From Luscinia megarhynchos (taxonomy: Eukaryota; Chordata; Aves; Passeriformes; Turdidae): DNA of 64,000 nucleotides. The stretch is taken from positions 5,882,286-5,946,285 of the forward strand of contig CM067572.1 in the NCBI GenBank assembly GCA_034336665.1. Reading direction: 5' to 3'. The notes below the pieces were generated by a model. The model had not been told where the DNA came from. It ran no database searches and saw only the letters and a program-made list of their open reading frames with translations. Each line of letters begins with the position of its first letter. The first letter of the stretch is position 1. Of the stretch, positions 1 through 30,200 are shown one piece after another. Position numbers and translations under genes: made by a program.

Positions 1-3000
1 AGGAAAGGGGAACAACACAAAGGTTGCAGAGGGGGAAAAAAAGGTGTTTAGGTAAAACTTCCAAAAAAACAGGGGTGTCCTTGCTGGGACATCAGCAAAG
101 CAAAAAACTATAAATTATTGAGCTACTTCTCAGAGTTACTATAGCAGAACTGCAAAACCAGAAATCTTATTTTGTTTTCAGTTTCTCCCTGCCTTGTTTC
201 AGAGATTGTATTTCTTATAAACAAGATTCTTATTTCAGTATTCATTAGATTGTCTGTCAAGGAGAGCAGCTGGTGTTGATGAATTGATTAAGATACTCTG
301 AGGACAGTTCAGCTTAAAGAAAAAACACAACAGATTTCAAAGATGTAAAAGGCTGCTGTGAAAAATAAACACCTTTTTTTTCCACCCCCACATTCAGGGT
401 GGACAAAATGCTAAGATTTTAATTGCACAGAAGATTCAGAACAGAGAGGAAAGTGCAGGATTTCACAGGAAAGCCTTGGAGAGCAGCTCCCTGGCAGCCA
501 AGGGTTCTTCCACACCTATAACCTCAGACATCTCCCCTCACCTTCCTCATCACTTAGTGACTCCCATCATTTTCAAACAAACTCCAAAAGCAAAAGAATT
601 CCCCTTTGTTCTGCTCATTTGCAAGTCCTCCTGGAGAAAGTGGAATAAAATGGCTGAAGAGCTGGACAGAACTCTTGGAATTCCTATATCCATGTAAAAA
701 GTGATCCAGCTGCAAATGCAGAGGAAGTCACAATGTGCTGATTTCAAACAGAGCACTATGGGCACAGATTTCTCATCCTTATTGTTTCTTATTGTCCAAT
801 TCAGAGGCACAATTTACCTGCAGCTAGAAAAGCATTTGATGGAAACACTGAGTTGATTAATCCACCCAGCCAAGCAAACAGTAATAAGCAGGAGATAAAT
901 AAATACATGGGTCAACAGGTATTTAACTCTTGAATGCTCAAGATAAAAATTCATATACCTAAAGTCCAAAACTGGAGATCACTCACTGTCCAAACAGCAC
1001 CAAACTACATCTCTACAGAGCTGACATTTCCAGGAAGAATTGGACAATTCCTGCTTGAACACACAGGGCAAAATTATAATTTGTTCCCTATTAAAACAAC
1101 ATTGAATAATTTTCCCATAGAATTAGCTGCAGGAACTGGATGGAAATAAATAGACTAAAATAATAGAATATTTAATTCAGCACACACAGCAAGTTTTACC
1201 AATCTGAGCACGAGATGGTAAACACCACAATTGCAACAAACTGCACAAACTCTGTGTCTTGGGAATTGGCTCCTGGCTTCAAATTACTCACTGCTAGAAA
1301 GCAGTTTGTTCCCATCCACCTAATCAGCACCTGACTTTTCTGCAGTGTTGGAGCAAACTGAAGACAGATGAGCTGTAGCAATAGAAAGGGAAAGAACTGC
1401 AGAACTTTTGAATAACTATTTAAGAAGTAAACTAAGTGTAATTCATCACTATTGTCCTGTGGTGGGAATTTGCTTCTTTAAAAACTAATCACTTATGAGG
1501 AATTAAAGGATATATGTCAAAATTACTGTGGCTCCCAAGTAACATGAATACATGGTTATTGTGCCACTAAAAAAAAAAAAAAAAGTTTTTTTCTATATTT
1601 ATGAAGCATAGAGCCCCAGTGCACAACCCCTGAGCAAGAAAGAGGCTGTGGAGAGCCAGTGCAGCTTTGGAGAGCCCCCAGCCACATCCACATGACTTAA
1701 CCCCACCTGTGCCCCTCAGCCAGGCATTGATTAAAGGCCCCACACCTTCAGATATTCTTGTCAGCAGAAAACATTTGGTAAGGACAGAGGTAAAAATTAA
1801 ACTAAATGGAGCCTGCAGATTTCATGGTTTCCACCAAGGCTGAGACAACACACAAGGAGCAAAAGGTGCCTTAGGTTTGTGGTATGAGCACTTCACACAG
1901 TGCCACAGGAAACCTGATCTTTAATGGATGGATTTTTGAGGTGTCAGAATAAAAAACCCTTCATCCACCACCATCTCTTTTCAGAAGTGCTGCCCTAGGT
2001 CTGCTTGCACTGAAGTAATTGGGAATTTCCCAACAGCATCCCTGTGAGCTGAGCCCTTTGATTCTCTAATTGGGAAGGCAGAACACTCAGGCCGAGCTGT
2101 CACCACTCCACTAAAGTCTTGAAAATGTTCAAGAACATGTAAGTCAGAAAGCTCAAAATACAGCACTCTCAAGGTTAAAACCAGGGCACTCAGCATCTAG
2201 AACAAGTCAGAAAAACTCTGTGGAAAAAAAGAAAACAGCCTGCTGAAAATACTTAACACTTATTGAGATGTCAACATTTTTTTAAGTCCAAAGTCTTGTC
2301 TTGGTAACTGAAGAATTAATCTGGAAGCAGAAAATTTTCACATCACATCTATTAAGAAAAGCTGTCTTTATTAATCCTTCAACCATGCCTTTATGGCACC
2401 CATTTTCAGTTAGTCAGATAACCATGAAAGTCTCTGCACTGCAGAACTCCTGGGTCAGCTTTCCTTAAGGACAGAATACTAACTGGGGCATCATCATTCT
2501 CTACAGAATCATCAATAAATTCCTCCCAAATTATTATTCCATTACAGCTGCCCTGTGCTGACATCAGCAAACTAAAGACATTGCTTCAACTTTCATTAAA
2601 TCATTTCCCTGTGAGGTAGAGAATATTGACTTTATGAATTCCTGAGACCACAAGCTCCTACAGAGTTATAAGAATGAGGCTCTAACTAAAGTCCAAAGGG
2701 AAGATTTGGGAAGCAGTGGAATAAGACACCTACCTGGAATGCTGTCTCCTCATCTCAGGATGGATCTGGCCATCACTGCATGTGAGAGCAAGGTGTACAT
2801 ACCACAACACTACTCTCTGGTTCCTGCATTTGCACTAATGAAATATCAACTCACAGTCTGTCTCTCAGAACCATGAAACTGCTCCAACACTGCTGCCTCA
2901 AAATCCAAGTGATGCAGAAATCCTTCAATGCACTCAGACTCCAGGTGAAGGGAAGGCAAAACTGGTTTTACACTTGTAAAACAGAGTCCCTCCTCTGTTT

Positions 3001-3728
3001 TCAATTCGTTACAGGCACTTTTCAACAGCAAGTTTCAAAATATTAGAATCAATTTTGATAGCATTACTGAGAAAGCTACTACTTTTGGATATAGAGCAAA
3101 GCAGCAATTCCACCATAAAGTTCTAGATACACTGAAAAGAATCAGTCTGGGTTCCCTCACTTGGATGATGCCATGACCCACCATTCTAAAGGAATCAAAT
3201 CATTGTGTGCATGGTGGATGTATGCTGTTTCACACTGAATCTGAATGGTTCCACACATCTGAGATACAGCAACACCAACAACGTTGCTCTGCACAGCCAA
3301 ACTGAGCTGCTCAGTACCACCAGGGTGAGGTTCCATCCCTGGGGAGGAGCTGCTCCCACACCTGGGCTGCAGCTGCAAGCACCACTGAGACTCTGCTTCT
3401 GTTCCACAGGTGGAGGGGTGAGGGGCAGAGGGAGCATGTAAAACACGAAATAAATCAGTTCCCCTAAATGGAACAGCAGGACATGGTGGCAGGGGACAGT
3501 GTCACCATCACAGGATCTGCAGTGTGCTCACAAAGGTGCTGCAGCCACACTGTGCATTACCTCCTGCTGCTGTTTGCACATTGTCTTACCTGGAAATGTG
3601 CAAAAGTAAATATTAAAATTAGTGTTTCAGTCTGTCATTCCCCCAGCCTAATGATCTGCAAATCTTCCATCCCAAGTGTTTAAAATTACTGGTATAGAAC
3701 ATTCAGGCAAGGTAATATCAAAATATAT
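1..3728. other. Downstream flank, no gene seen
   Basis: No ORF above about 85 codons and no protein family recognised. It contains an A run at about 1569-1584 and a minus-strand AATAAA at 2367-2372 followed by a TGTGATGTG stretch. That site could serve a still longer TBL1XR1 transcript, but nothing else supports this. Confidence 0.6.
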
Positions 3729-3734
3729 TTTATT
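3729..3734 (-). terminator. Candidate distal poly(A) signal AATAAA
   Basis: The minus strand reads CCAGAATAAAATATATTTTG, followed within 30 nt by a T-rich stretch. It is placed where a roughly 5.8-kb 3' UTR would end. The hexamer is seen directly; its use is inferred. Confidence 0.35.
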
Positions 3735-4322
3735 CTGGACCTCTTTCAGATCTGATTCAAATTACAGTTGTCAAAGCAATACAATGCAAAGGGAAACTGC
3801 AACAGAAAATGTGCCTAGAAGGGATATAAGGGCCTTGGGGACAAATCATTGTGATGTAGAACCAAAATACATCATAAAGTGTAATTAACATGGTCCAGGA
3901 CAGTATAGAACATCTATATCAGTCTTCTTTAGACAATAATCATGAAAACTGAACAATAAAAGTCCTTTAAACAAGTACAAAAAACTGTCATGGGCTGGTT
4001 TACACTTTTACAACAGTTGTAGTTTAACTGGATAACTGAAGAAATGATGCAGACATTTTAATCCAGTGCTATAGGTAGGCTCACAGAATTAGACCCAAAG
4101 GATTTGTAACTCCAAATGAAACCATTACAACTACAATGTCAATGTCAGGAGAGAGAGAAAATTACTTCTGTATTCTAGAATTACTGTTCTGCACACTGCA
4201 GTCTGTTGAGGACAAGATTGCAAAGTACACTGGACTAGCAACAACATGCAGACTGTTTTCTTGTATTTACCCACAAATGTCAAAAAACATTATGAAGTAA
4301 AAATGAATGATTATTCAAAAAT

Positions 4323-4346
4323 AAAAAAACAAAACAAAACAAAAAC
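4323..4346. repeat. Short (AAAAC)n tract
   Basis: Simple A-rich repeat with four AAAAC-like units on the plus strand. No function is implied. Confidence 0.8.
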
Positions 4347-4804
4347 ATGCCTCAAGTTATTGTCAAGCTTCAAACTTAAAGGCAGAGAAAGCGAATTATG
4401 TACTCAAAACTACTGCTCTGAAGCACTATTAACACTAAATCTGCAATCCACTCGAAAGGGCAGATTTTCCTGGTTTGTCTGCCTCCCACCAGACTGACAG
4501 TGAAGACAGTCACACTTTCACAGCTCGTGGTATTTCAGAGCTTGCTCTAGAGGGAGAAGTGAGGACTGCTCCACGTCTCTCTCCCTACGGAAAATGTCAG
4601 GGATCTCGATGGAGATTTACTGCTGTCTCCCGAAGCTGCATCTGCTTCTAACATGCCACAATGTTGCTTCTGCTTTCTTCAGGCGTCTGCAGAGGGTGGA
4701 AGTGAACCCACCCGGGAATGGCTCTACAGGGCTCTGGGAAGGGAGCCAGGAAGGAACTGGGCTAAATCCAGCAGGTCCTGTTCTGGTAAAACCCCACTGC
4801 CATG

Positions 4805-5001
4805 GAGGGATGAGGCTGGGGGGTGATGAAGCTGATTTTATCCACTTTGGGGGTTGGTTCATAGGGATGTGGCTGATTTTATCCACCTTGGGGGTTCATG
4901 AGGATGAGGCTCATTTTATCCAGCCTGGGGGTTCATGGGGATGAGGCTCATTTTATCCAGCCTGGGGGTTGATGGGGATGAGGCTGATTTTATCCACCCT
5001 T
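4805..5001. repeat. 37-bp minisatellite, five units
   Basis: The core GATGAGGCTGATTTTATCCA followed by CCTTGGGGGTTCATGGG repeats five times. TTTTATCCA occurs at 4836, 4877, 4914, 4951 and 4988, so spacings are 41, 37, 37 and 37 bp. Units differ by a few bases (GATTTT versus CATTTT). It is in the distal part of the probable 3' UTR. Confidence 0.93.
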
Positions 5002-6151
5002 GGGTCCAGCACAGCCCCGGTGCCTCCAGCGCTCGCCCTGGCAAGGGTGGAGTGACGACAGTGGGATTCCTAATGAAGTAAAGCTTGGAAAAACCAAGGC
5101 TCCCCTCTTTGCTACACAGACAAAACCAGACAATTTACAGGCTGAAGCCCCCAGTTTGCAGTGGTAATGGATGTCCTGCCCACAGCAGAATTAAACAGGC
5201 ACGGCCGCCCCGTGCCACCCACTGCTGTCCCTAAACACAAAGGACATTCCCAAGGTACAATGCCCTGTCAGACGCCCTAGCATGAGGTAAGCAGTGTAAG
5301 GAAAAAGGAGTGCTTGTCAAAACTCAAAAATCAATCAAAAATTGGTAGAAATCTTTGGCCTTTCTCTCAAGATGCATTAAAGTGTCACGAAATCAAGAAA
5401 CATGCTTCGAAATGCCATGTCGTTCTGACTCTGGTAACTACTACCTCCCCTCCACCCAACCCAGAAAAAGAGGCACTTTTAGTGTTTCATATAAGATTTC
5501 CAATCATCTAGTAGACATGCTAAATAACCCTGCACAATGGTAGTCCCAGAATAAACTCAGTTTATCAACATTACAAAGAGTCTAAAAAAGCTTTTATGAA
5601 GACCTAGATATTCTCTTAACTACACTAAAAAGTCCACTGGTTGGGAATCTTTACATCAATTTAAAAATGCAGAAAAAGGTAAAGTAAAAATAGAAAAAGA
5701 CGAACTCTACAGAAAGCTGGATCTGGTCATGCAAAAATGAGAAACGGGATTCTGAGGTGGACGCACAGAAAGACAGCGAACTCTAGAGCAGTTCATTTCT
5801 TATCCCATCATTAATTCTGAGCCCAGCTTTTCCCCTTCCTTTTATCCTGTGTTTGGGTATTTGCCTGTTATCGTGCTGAACTGATAAAAACAGGAGTGAC
5901 TCCATCCGTAAGACCGAGCATGTACACCCTACAGAGTCAGGGCCCTGCTGCCACTTGCCTTCCCCTCTGAAAGGGGCAATTTGGGCACGCTGGAACGTCG
6001 AGGCCTTGGTGCTGTAGAAGTCAGTAATTAACTGGGTTCTGTGGTGTGTCTGGTTTTTGGTTGGCAGGTGGCAGAACCGGCGCGGGGGAGCAGGAGCAGC
6101 ACTGTGGCATGGGAGGCTGGACAGCTGGACCTCGCCTGGGGACACCGACCC

Positions 6152-6696
6152 GGGCAGTGGGCACTGCTGGGGACACTCCCTGGGGCAGTGGGCACTCACT
6201 CCCCTGGGGACAGTGGGCACTCACTCCCCGGGGGCAGTGGGCACTGTGGGCACTCACTCCCTGGGGCTGTGGGCACTCACTCCCTGGGGACAGTGGGCAC
6301 TGTGGGCACTCACTCCCTGGGGGCAGTGGGCACTGTGGGCACTCACTCCCCGGGGACAGTGGGCACTCACTCCCTGGGGACAGTGGGCACTGTGGGCACT
6401 CACTCCCCGGGGGCAGTGGGCACTCACTCCCTGGGGACAGTGGGCACTGTGGGCACTCACTCCCGGACAGTGGGCACTCACTCCCTGGGGACAGTGGAGC
6501 TGCAGGCACTCACTCCCCTGGGGACAGTGGGCACTGTGGGCACTCACTCCCGGGGGCAGTGGGCACTCACTCCCTGGGGACAGTGGGCACTGGGCACTCA
6601 CTCCCCGGGGCAGTGGGCACTCACTCCCTGGGGGCAGTGGGCACTCACTCCCCGGGGACAGTGGGCACTCACTCCCCGGGGACAGTGGGCACTGTG
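6152..6696. repeat. G-rich minisatellite, about 18 units
   Basis: A tandem array built on GGGGACAGTGGGCACTCACTCC (plus strand). CACTCACTCC recurs about 18 times. Units are about 24 nt, with some extended by GGGCACTGT; sequence variants are ACAG/GCAG and CCCT/CCCC. All three plus-strand frames stay open across it because the unit lacks stops and lengths are mostly multiples of three. It lies inside the probable TBL1XR1 3' UTR, where the transcript strand is C-rich. Confidence 0.95.
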
Positions 6697-7478
6697 TCCA
6701 GCAGAGCCGGCGTTCCTGCCAGGACCCACACCTGACCTGGACACGCTCTGGTGTTCCTCTGTTTCTGAGTGTGTGATGCTATGCTGAAGCAACTAGAATT
6801 ACAACCAAAACAGCTGATGATTGAGGAAAGAGGAAAAATGGCAATACCCTAAAAAATGGCTGTGTGATTTTGCAGCTATGTCACAGAATTCCACCACAAT
6901 TGTTTAGATTGGCTGAAAGAATCATCCAATAACTTTTATGAAAATGAATAAACTGTCCATATTAAAATACAAAAGTACTATCAAGAATCACTTCTGACTT
7001 TCAGATTTAAATTCAGTGCAATTGACAAATGCATTGCTAAACGAAAAATGCAGCTTAAACATACTCAAAACATTTGTGTCTATTCCTGGGAGCACAGTTT
7101 TAAGTTATTGCACAGAATTTTTTTTTATTTTTATTTTTTTTTCATTAAATGACAGAGGTCAGCCACAGTCATGGACCTCCAGCAATAAAAGCAATATTTC
7201 AAGTGCCAGACACTCAATATATTAGGTTTCCTACATATTGTAACTCACAGGGATAATTGCTCTAAACATTTGCAATATGTTCCAAAACCCTAAAAATAGC
7301 TGGCACAGAACCACCACGGATAACTGTCTTTATGGATATGACTTGGTGTTGGTTTAAATGCTGTGTATGATAGCAGTATAATCCTGGGGTGTATATAAAC
7401 CATGTATTGTTGACTTGTCTTTACCACTGGCAAATTGCTACCCTACCTTAGCCAAACTCAGACTTGCTTCAAGTCATG

Positions 7479-7484
7479 TTTATT
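7479..7484 (-). terminator. Candidate proximal poly(A) signal AATAAA
   Basis: The minus strand reads GAAATAAACATGACTTGAAG, with a CA about 20 nt on and a GT-rich stretch after it. This is the normal order of elements for cleavage and would give a roughly 2-kb 3' UTR. Several other AATAAA hexamers occur in this AT-rich UTR, so this one is only a candidate. Confidence 0.3.
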
Positions 7485-8475
7485 TCATGGAAATAGCAGA
7501 AATCGATGCCTAAAGAACAATGGTTAAAATGTCAAAGCTGCATTATCTCAATTAAATGAATTTATACTTAACTTGGAGGGGGGAAAAAAAACCCCAAATG
7601 AATAAAAAAATAGGTTAGAGACTAACAATCATAAGTCACAAAATTAATTGTGATTGAAATAGTGTTATAAAACCGATAACTTTGCAAAGCTCTGTAATAT
7701 AAACCATTCCTTAAGTAAAATGTCTGTGACATAAATTTGACAACCTCTCTTTTTTATAAATTTACACTCTTGGAATCTTATGCAAGACATGATGCAACCT
7801 TTTCGACTACACATACGCATAAACACAACCTCATGCTATCATTTACAAATAAAATCACTATTAGTATACTTTTAATCACATGAGCAGAAAAAGGTTTGCC
7901 ATATACATCTGTCATTGTAAGAAAAATACTTGATATTGTAAACAGAGTAAAAGACACTATATAGTAGTGATTATTAAAAAAATAGCAGCTTACATCTACC
8001 CTATATTTGGAAAAAAATGTAGTCACAAGATACAATAAACTGCAGGACCAGAGCAGCAGGGGAATTAGTGCAAGTATTCATCTTTTAAATAAGCTGAATC
8101 ACTGCTATTAAAATAAACTTGAAGCAAGTCCTCTGTTTAAGATTTTTTTTTAAATCTAAGGTAGTAAACATTTTGCCTCTTAATGGCAGTGTTATCAAAT
8201 ATATGCCAAAGATTTTATTTTAATAAAGAAAAATTACATGAAATACTTTTAATACTGGAGTTTGGTTACAATTATACATCTAAGCTCCTACAAATAATGA
8301 TGGGCAACTCTCAAAGAAGCTGTGGCATGAACCCTTGTCCAGAAAGATCTTAACCTCTTAAACAAAATCCCCCAGCTATACTTTGCTCCTTTTCACAATA
8401 GTGCACAATTTAACCATATTTTAGCTATGGTCTTAAAGCAACAGAAGATGCGTTTTTCCTCTTTATTTTTTTAGC

Positions 8476-8499
8476 TTTTTTTTTTTTTTTTTTTTTTTT
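8476..8499 (-). repeat. A24 homopolymer in the sense strand of the 3' UTR
   Basis: Twenty-four consecutive T on the plus strand read as A24 in the transcript. A minus-strand AATAAA lies just 3' of it (8462-8467). It is a likely internal-priming site for oligo-dT and could mimic a transcript end. Confidence 0.8.
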
Positions 8500-9301
8500 G
8501 CATCCCTGTTTTGTTGTGTTTTTTTTTCCTCTGTTTTTGTGCCCTTCTGTTCTTAAGTTTGGCAGAATTATGTCCCAAATAAGAAATTACTGTATTTCAG
8601 CCATGTCACCAGAAAGTCAAACATAGCATTATATCAATTTCCATCCTTCTTTGTAGATGAGAAGGATGTGAAATATCACACGACAAAGAAGGATTTTTTT
8701 TTTGTTTTCTTCTCTCTCCCTTATCCCTTTTCCACCCTCCCTCTGTTCACAAAATTGTGTTCTGGGAGCCACAAAATGTACCAAACATTATCAGGTTCAA
8801 ACTACCTCTTCAAAGAATGCATCAAAACATGTTTCAAAGAAACGCTTTTTTTTTTTGTTTTCCAAGGTGAAAAAATATAAACAAGAAACTAAATCACTCC
8901 CTTACTTCATGCATCCGTAAACTTAACCAAAACAAAACAGAAAACCCAATGTTTAAAAGCAAAGAAAAAAAAAACTACTGCTGCAGATTTCTGTAAGTCC
9001 GTTTTCTCTGTACACACAAACTGCTCAACTACTGAGAAGGAACACAAAAATACCCCACAATCCACGTGAGAATGGATTCCATGGGGCAAGGGGTAATGAA
9101 GGCTGCCATTAGTTATCTTCTGATTTTGGTATGTATATGGGTCTGCTCTTGTATATGGTATATTTCTCTCTCTCTCGCTCTCTTCTGTTTTTCATATCCA
9201 AAAACCTTTAAATGTTATTTTGGGGCACAGCAGATTCCAGCACTTGGTGAACAGGATTCACAAGCTGTGACAAAACTCTGTCATCCTCTTCAGGGTGTAA
9301 A

Positions 9302-9370
9302 TTTTTTTTTTTCTCCTCTTTTTTTTTCTTTTTTTCTTCTTTTTTTTTATATACAGTATATGTATATATT
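9302..9370 (-). other. Purine-rich tract and TATA-rich near-palindrome in the proximal 3' UTR
   Basis: On the plus strand, 9302-9348 is nearly all T with scattered C, so the transcript carries A runs broken by G. It is bounded on the stop-codon side by an alternating TA/TG segment (9349-9370) centred on the near-palindrome TATACAGTATA. It begins about 125 nt after the stop. Confidence 0.6.
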
Positions 9371-9496
9371 TCTTTTACATTTGGCTGTAGTGGACTGGCC
9401 ATGGTTCGATTGGGACTATAGCAGTACATGGGTCAGGGACAGTCATTTTGGCTATGTACACATTCATAGTCGGTCCATGGCTTCCAACTAAGAGCG

Positions 9497-27188
<17,692 letters not shown>

Positions 27189-27233
27189 CTTTATTCCCAG
27201 TTAAACCATGAGGTCACAACAAAGGACACAACC
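27189..27233 (-). other. TBL1XR1: TBL1XR1 5' UTR part of the first coding exon
   Basis: Forty-five nucleotides separate the start codon from a strong acceptor, a run of 13 pyrimidines followed by ACTTGCAG at 27234 and beyond. The mRNA leader must therefore come from at least one further non-coding exon upstream, which I could not identify. A three-codon upstream ORF lies inside. Confidence 0.85.
27201..27209 (-). promoter_or_regulatory. Minimal upstream ORF (Met-Val-stop) in the TBL1XR1 leader
   Basis: The leader reads ATG GTT TAA, ending 12 nt before the true ATG. A two-residue uORF this close could lower initiation or require reinitiation at the main start. Its context (A at -4, C at -3 and G at +4) is not strong, so leaky scanning is likely. 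Confidence 0.5.
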
Positions 27234-30200
27234 CTGCAAGTAAAAAAAAAAAAAGGAGGTCAATTAAATATTTTTAGTACCTAATAGGTATTTCCCAACA
27301 AATGCTATATTTATAAAGTAAGTAGCTCCCTGGCAGCATAGACAATGGCTTTATTTTAAAATGCAAATAAGTCTGCTGGAGTCATTAAAAAGTCATTTGT
27401 CTCACCACAAAATAAAGGTCAGTAAATTAAATATTGAAGGGCCGGATTCCCATACGATGCAAGTTGGTGTGGACTGGGGAACTCTGCTGTTTAATACCAG
27501 TACTAAAAAAGGCCTAATTTCACAGGTTTTTAAAAATAATCAGTACATTTCATCCAATCTACATTACTGCTGTGGAACACATTTTTTATAACATGGGTCT
27601 CTCTCTGCCTGGTTAACAAAGATCAAAAACTTGTTTTCACGTTGGCATCCAGGAAGGTTCTCACTTTTACATTCTTATCTACTCCAATTTTCAGGTACTC
27701 CTGCTCTAGTGAAAAGGCTCAGAACAATTTGAGCTACAACACGCTGTCTGTTCAAACAAGCCCAGCTAATCCCACTAAAGATGAGAAAACATCTCATCTT
27801 TGGCTTTGCAAAAGGAATTCTTCACATTACAAACAAACTTTAAACAGTCCATTCTTAGTAACACTTGCCTAGGCTTTCAATCAGTGCTTCAAAAATACTG
27901 ATGGGATATATATTTATATATATTTACATACAATCTTCTCTTGATTTTAGTAAAGGAAAACATTTAGCAAGACAAATAATGTATCAAACTAGATATGCTT
28001 TTCATTATAAACTTGGAAAATAGGAGGCAACAACAGTCTTTAAGACATGAAGAGACAGAATACAGTATTTTTTCTAACTCAAAATATCATTTTTGAGAAC
28101 ATTGTCATGATGTCTGAATATTTGAAAATTCTGACCTTTCCAACCAAACAAGTGAAAACATCAGCTTCCAGAATATGTTATGAAATAATGCACCTCCTGT
28201 TCCTGTTATCTGTCCAGAACTTTTCATCAGCAAACCTTCCCAGGTTTTTACCCAGCTGATCACCACCATTGTTCCTCCTATGGAACTGGAGTCTTAGAAG
28301 GCAAGTGACTTTCCTATTTTTATTTGACAAAGTTTGACCTGGGATCTGGTGTAAAAAAGCACTAGAAAATGGGATTTCCTACATTATTCAAAATAAAAAG
28401 TTCTTGCAGCATGGCTGCACGGTCAGACCACTTACACTGCAAGACATGACTTTCTCATGCTGTAAAAACAAGACCCAATGAAACCCCTCAAGAAAAGGAG
28501 GAGCTAAAGGATGAACTTGGGTATGAAAAGGAGTTTATTTGCCTGAAACCACACATGGACATCCCCAAACCTGCCCCAGGCACGTGGTTACCCAGCTCAC
28601 AGCCACGCTGTGGGCAAGAAGGCTTTAGTTCCTTAAGGAAAAAAATAAAATTGCAGTTCTACTTAAATCCTTCTCATTTCTAAAGGAAAAAGCTGCCCCA
28701 AGACAGTGACTTCTAGTAAGTGCAACACAACTGGTAAAGGAAGGTATGCTGATACCAAACCCTACCCCACACCCCTCCACAGCCCCAGCCACACCTGGGG
28801 CACAAGACATCCCTGCCAAACTCCAATATATACTTTGAGGATTTGAGCAGAATGCAAAATGAATGGCATTTTTAGCCATTTCATGCATTAGCAACCAATT
28901 CCACCATGTGCAGGACCAAACATTCATTTTCTTCAGCTATGTTTTGTTGCCATACACGGAACAAATTATCTGTCTTTAAGAGTGTTTTTAACAGAAAAAT
29001 GCTGTAGGAAGAGGAACAATATTTTCCTTCAGAGGAGAAGGTAATTAACTTTAAAGAGACTCATAAAGAAGGTTTTTTTACATTATGTACACACACACAA
29101 ATGGCAGTATTTGTTTCATGGGTCTGTCACAGATTTTCAAAACCTTGCTGCCTCACCAAAAACGACAGATCAAACTGCAGCAATCTGATGAAAGTGCTAT
29201 TTGTCACACAGAGAGGCTCTGAATTATTTATATAAAGTGGGCTCCCCCTCAAAGCAGAACCGTGGAGGTGCCACATCTCTTCCCCTGTTACGTAGCTGGG
29301 TAGCTGAAGGGAAGAAAAACACCCCTAAGGTTTTGCTGGTCTGTCAGAAGTGTTCCTCAGCCCCTGACCCAAAGCAGGTTTTGTAAGGCTGGCTGGGGTG
29401 TTTGCAGAAATCCTGTGGAAGGGGAGCTGTCCCCGCTGTCCTGCCCGGCCATCGGGAGGTGGCACTGCAGCATCACCAGTGGCCGCCAGAAAAGCACAAA
29501 CAGCTCCAAAAAACACCCGGGTTGACACTGGAAAGGGTGGAAAGGTTCCGGTGTTTTACCCAAATCCTGCTCTGGGCATGTTTTCAGCGCTCCTTTACAT
29601 TCTCTGGAAGGTCTTTGCAGTGTTTGCCCCAAGTGCCCCACAGCAAAGTGACACAAGAAATGTGAGAGGAATGAACAACACCAAACCTTCCTTCCAACCC
29701 AAAGAAAAACACCACATTAGAAAATACAGTAAAGGAGGGTATCATAATTATTTCCCTTTGACACACTCTGAATTAACACCAGGCTTATGCTGCCAACCCT
29801 CAAATTGTTTGTGACAATGGACCCATGCATGTACACATGTACCCTAATAAAATTGCCTCACCAATGCTGGCTAATTCCCCCCAAATTCACTATTTCCACA
29901 AGCAATTAACTACTTATTTTGGGCAATTTAATAGATAATAATACTCTTCATTTTATATGCAGAAATTAAATCACCTAAGAGACACAAAAATGAGACAAAA
30001 ATAAGTATAAGTTAACATGTAATTCCTAGCAGTCTTAAGATTTGTAGCCTAATTTGCATAGGGACCATTAAAAATATCTTAAAATATTTGCAGCTTTATG
30101 TCCCAAACCCATTCTAAAAATGTGATGAAATCCTTAAGGTCCCTTTTTTTTTTTTTTCTTGCCCTCAGGAACATTCCAGGTCTTCCTCAAAACATTCTGT

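Larger units (their letters stand above)
3729..9496 (-). other. TBL1XR1: Probable TBL1XR1 3' UTR (long form)
   Basis: No ORF of recognisable origin occurs between the stop codon and about 3.7 kb. An AATAAA-type signal (minus strand) at 3729-3734 would give a 3' UTR of about 5.8 kb, in line with the several-kilobase 3' UTRs of TBL1XR1 mRNAs as I recall them. A nearer signal at 7479-7484 would give about 2 kb. The sequence next to the stop is purine-rich on the transcript. Two minisatellites and an A24 run lie inside. The true end needs transcript data. Confidence 0.55.

Noticed and set aside
6021..6787. ORFs of 115-248 codons on both strands with GTHSLGTVGTVG- or VSAHCPQG-type repeat peptides
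   Set aside because: They are translations of the G-rich minisatellite; all three plus frames are open at once, which reflects stop-free units in multiples of three, not coding selection.
29325..29814. Several overlapping ORFs on both strands in a locally GC-richer stretch
   Set aside because: No conserved domain, mutually overlapping frames, and too few CpGs for a promoter island.
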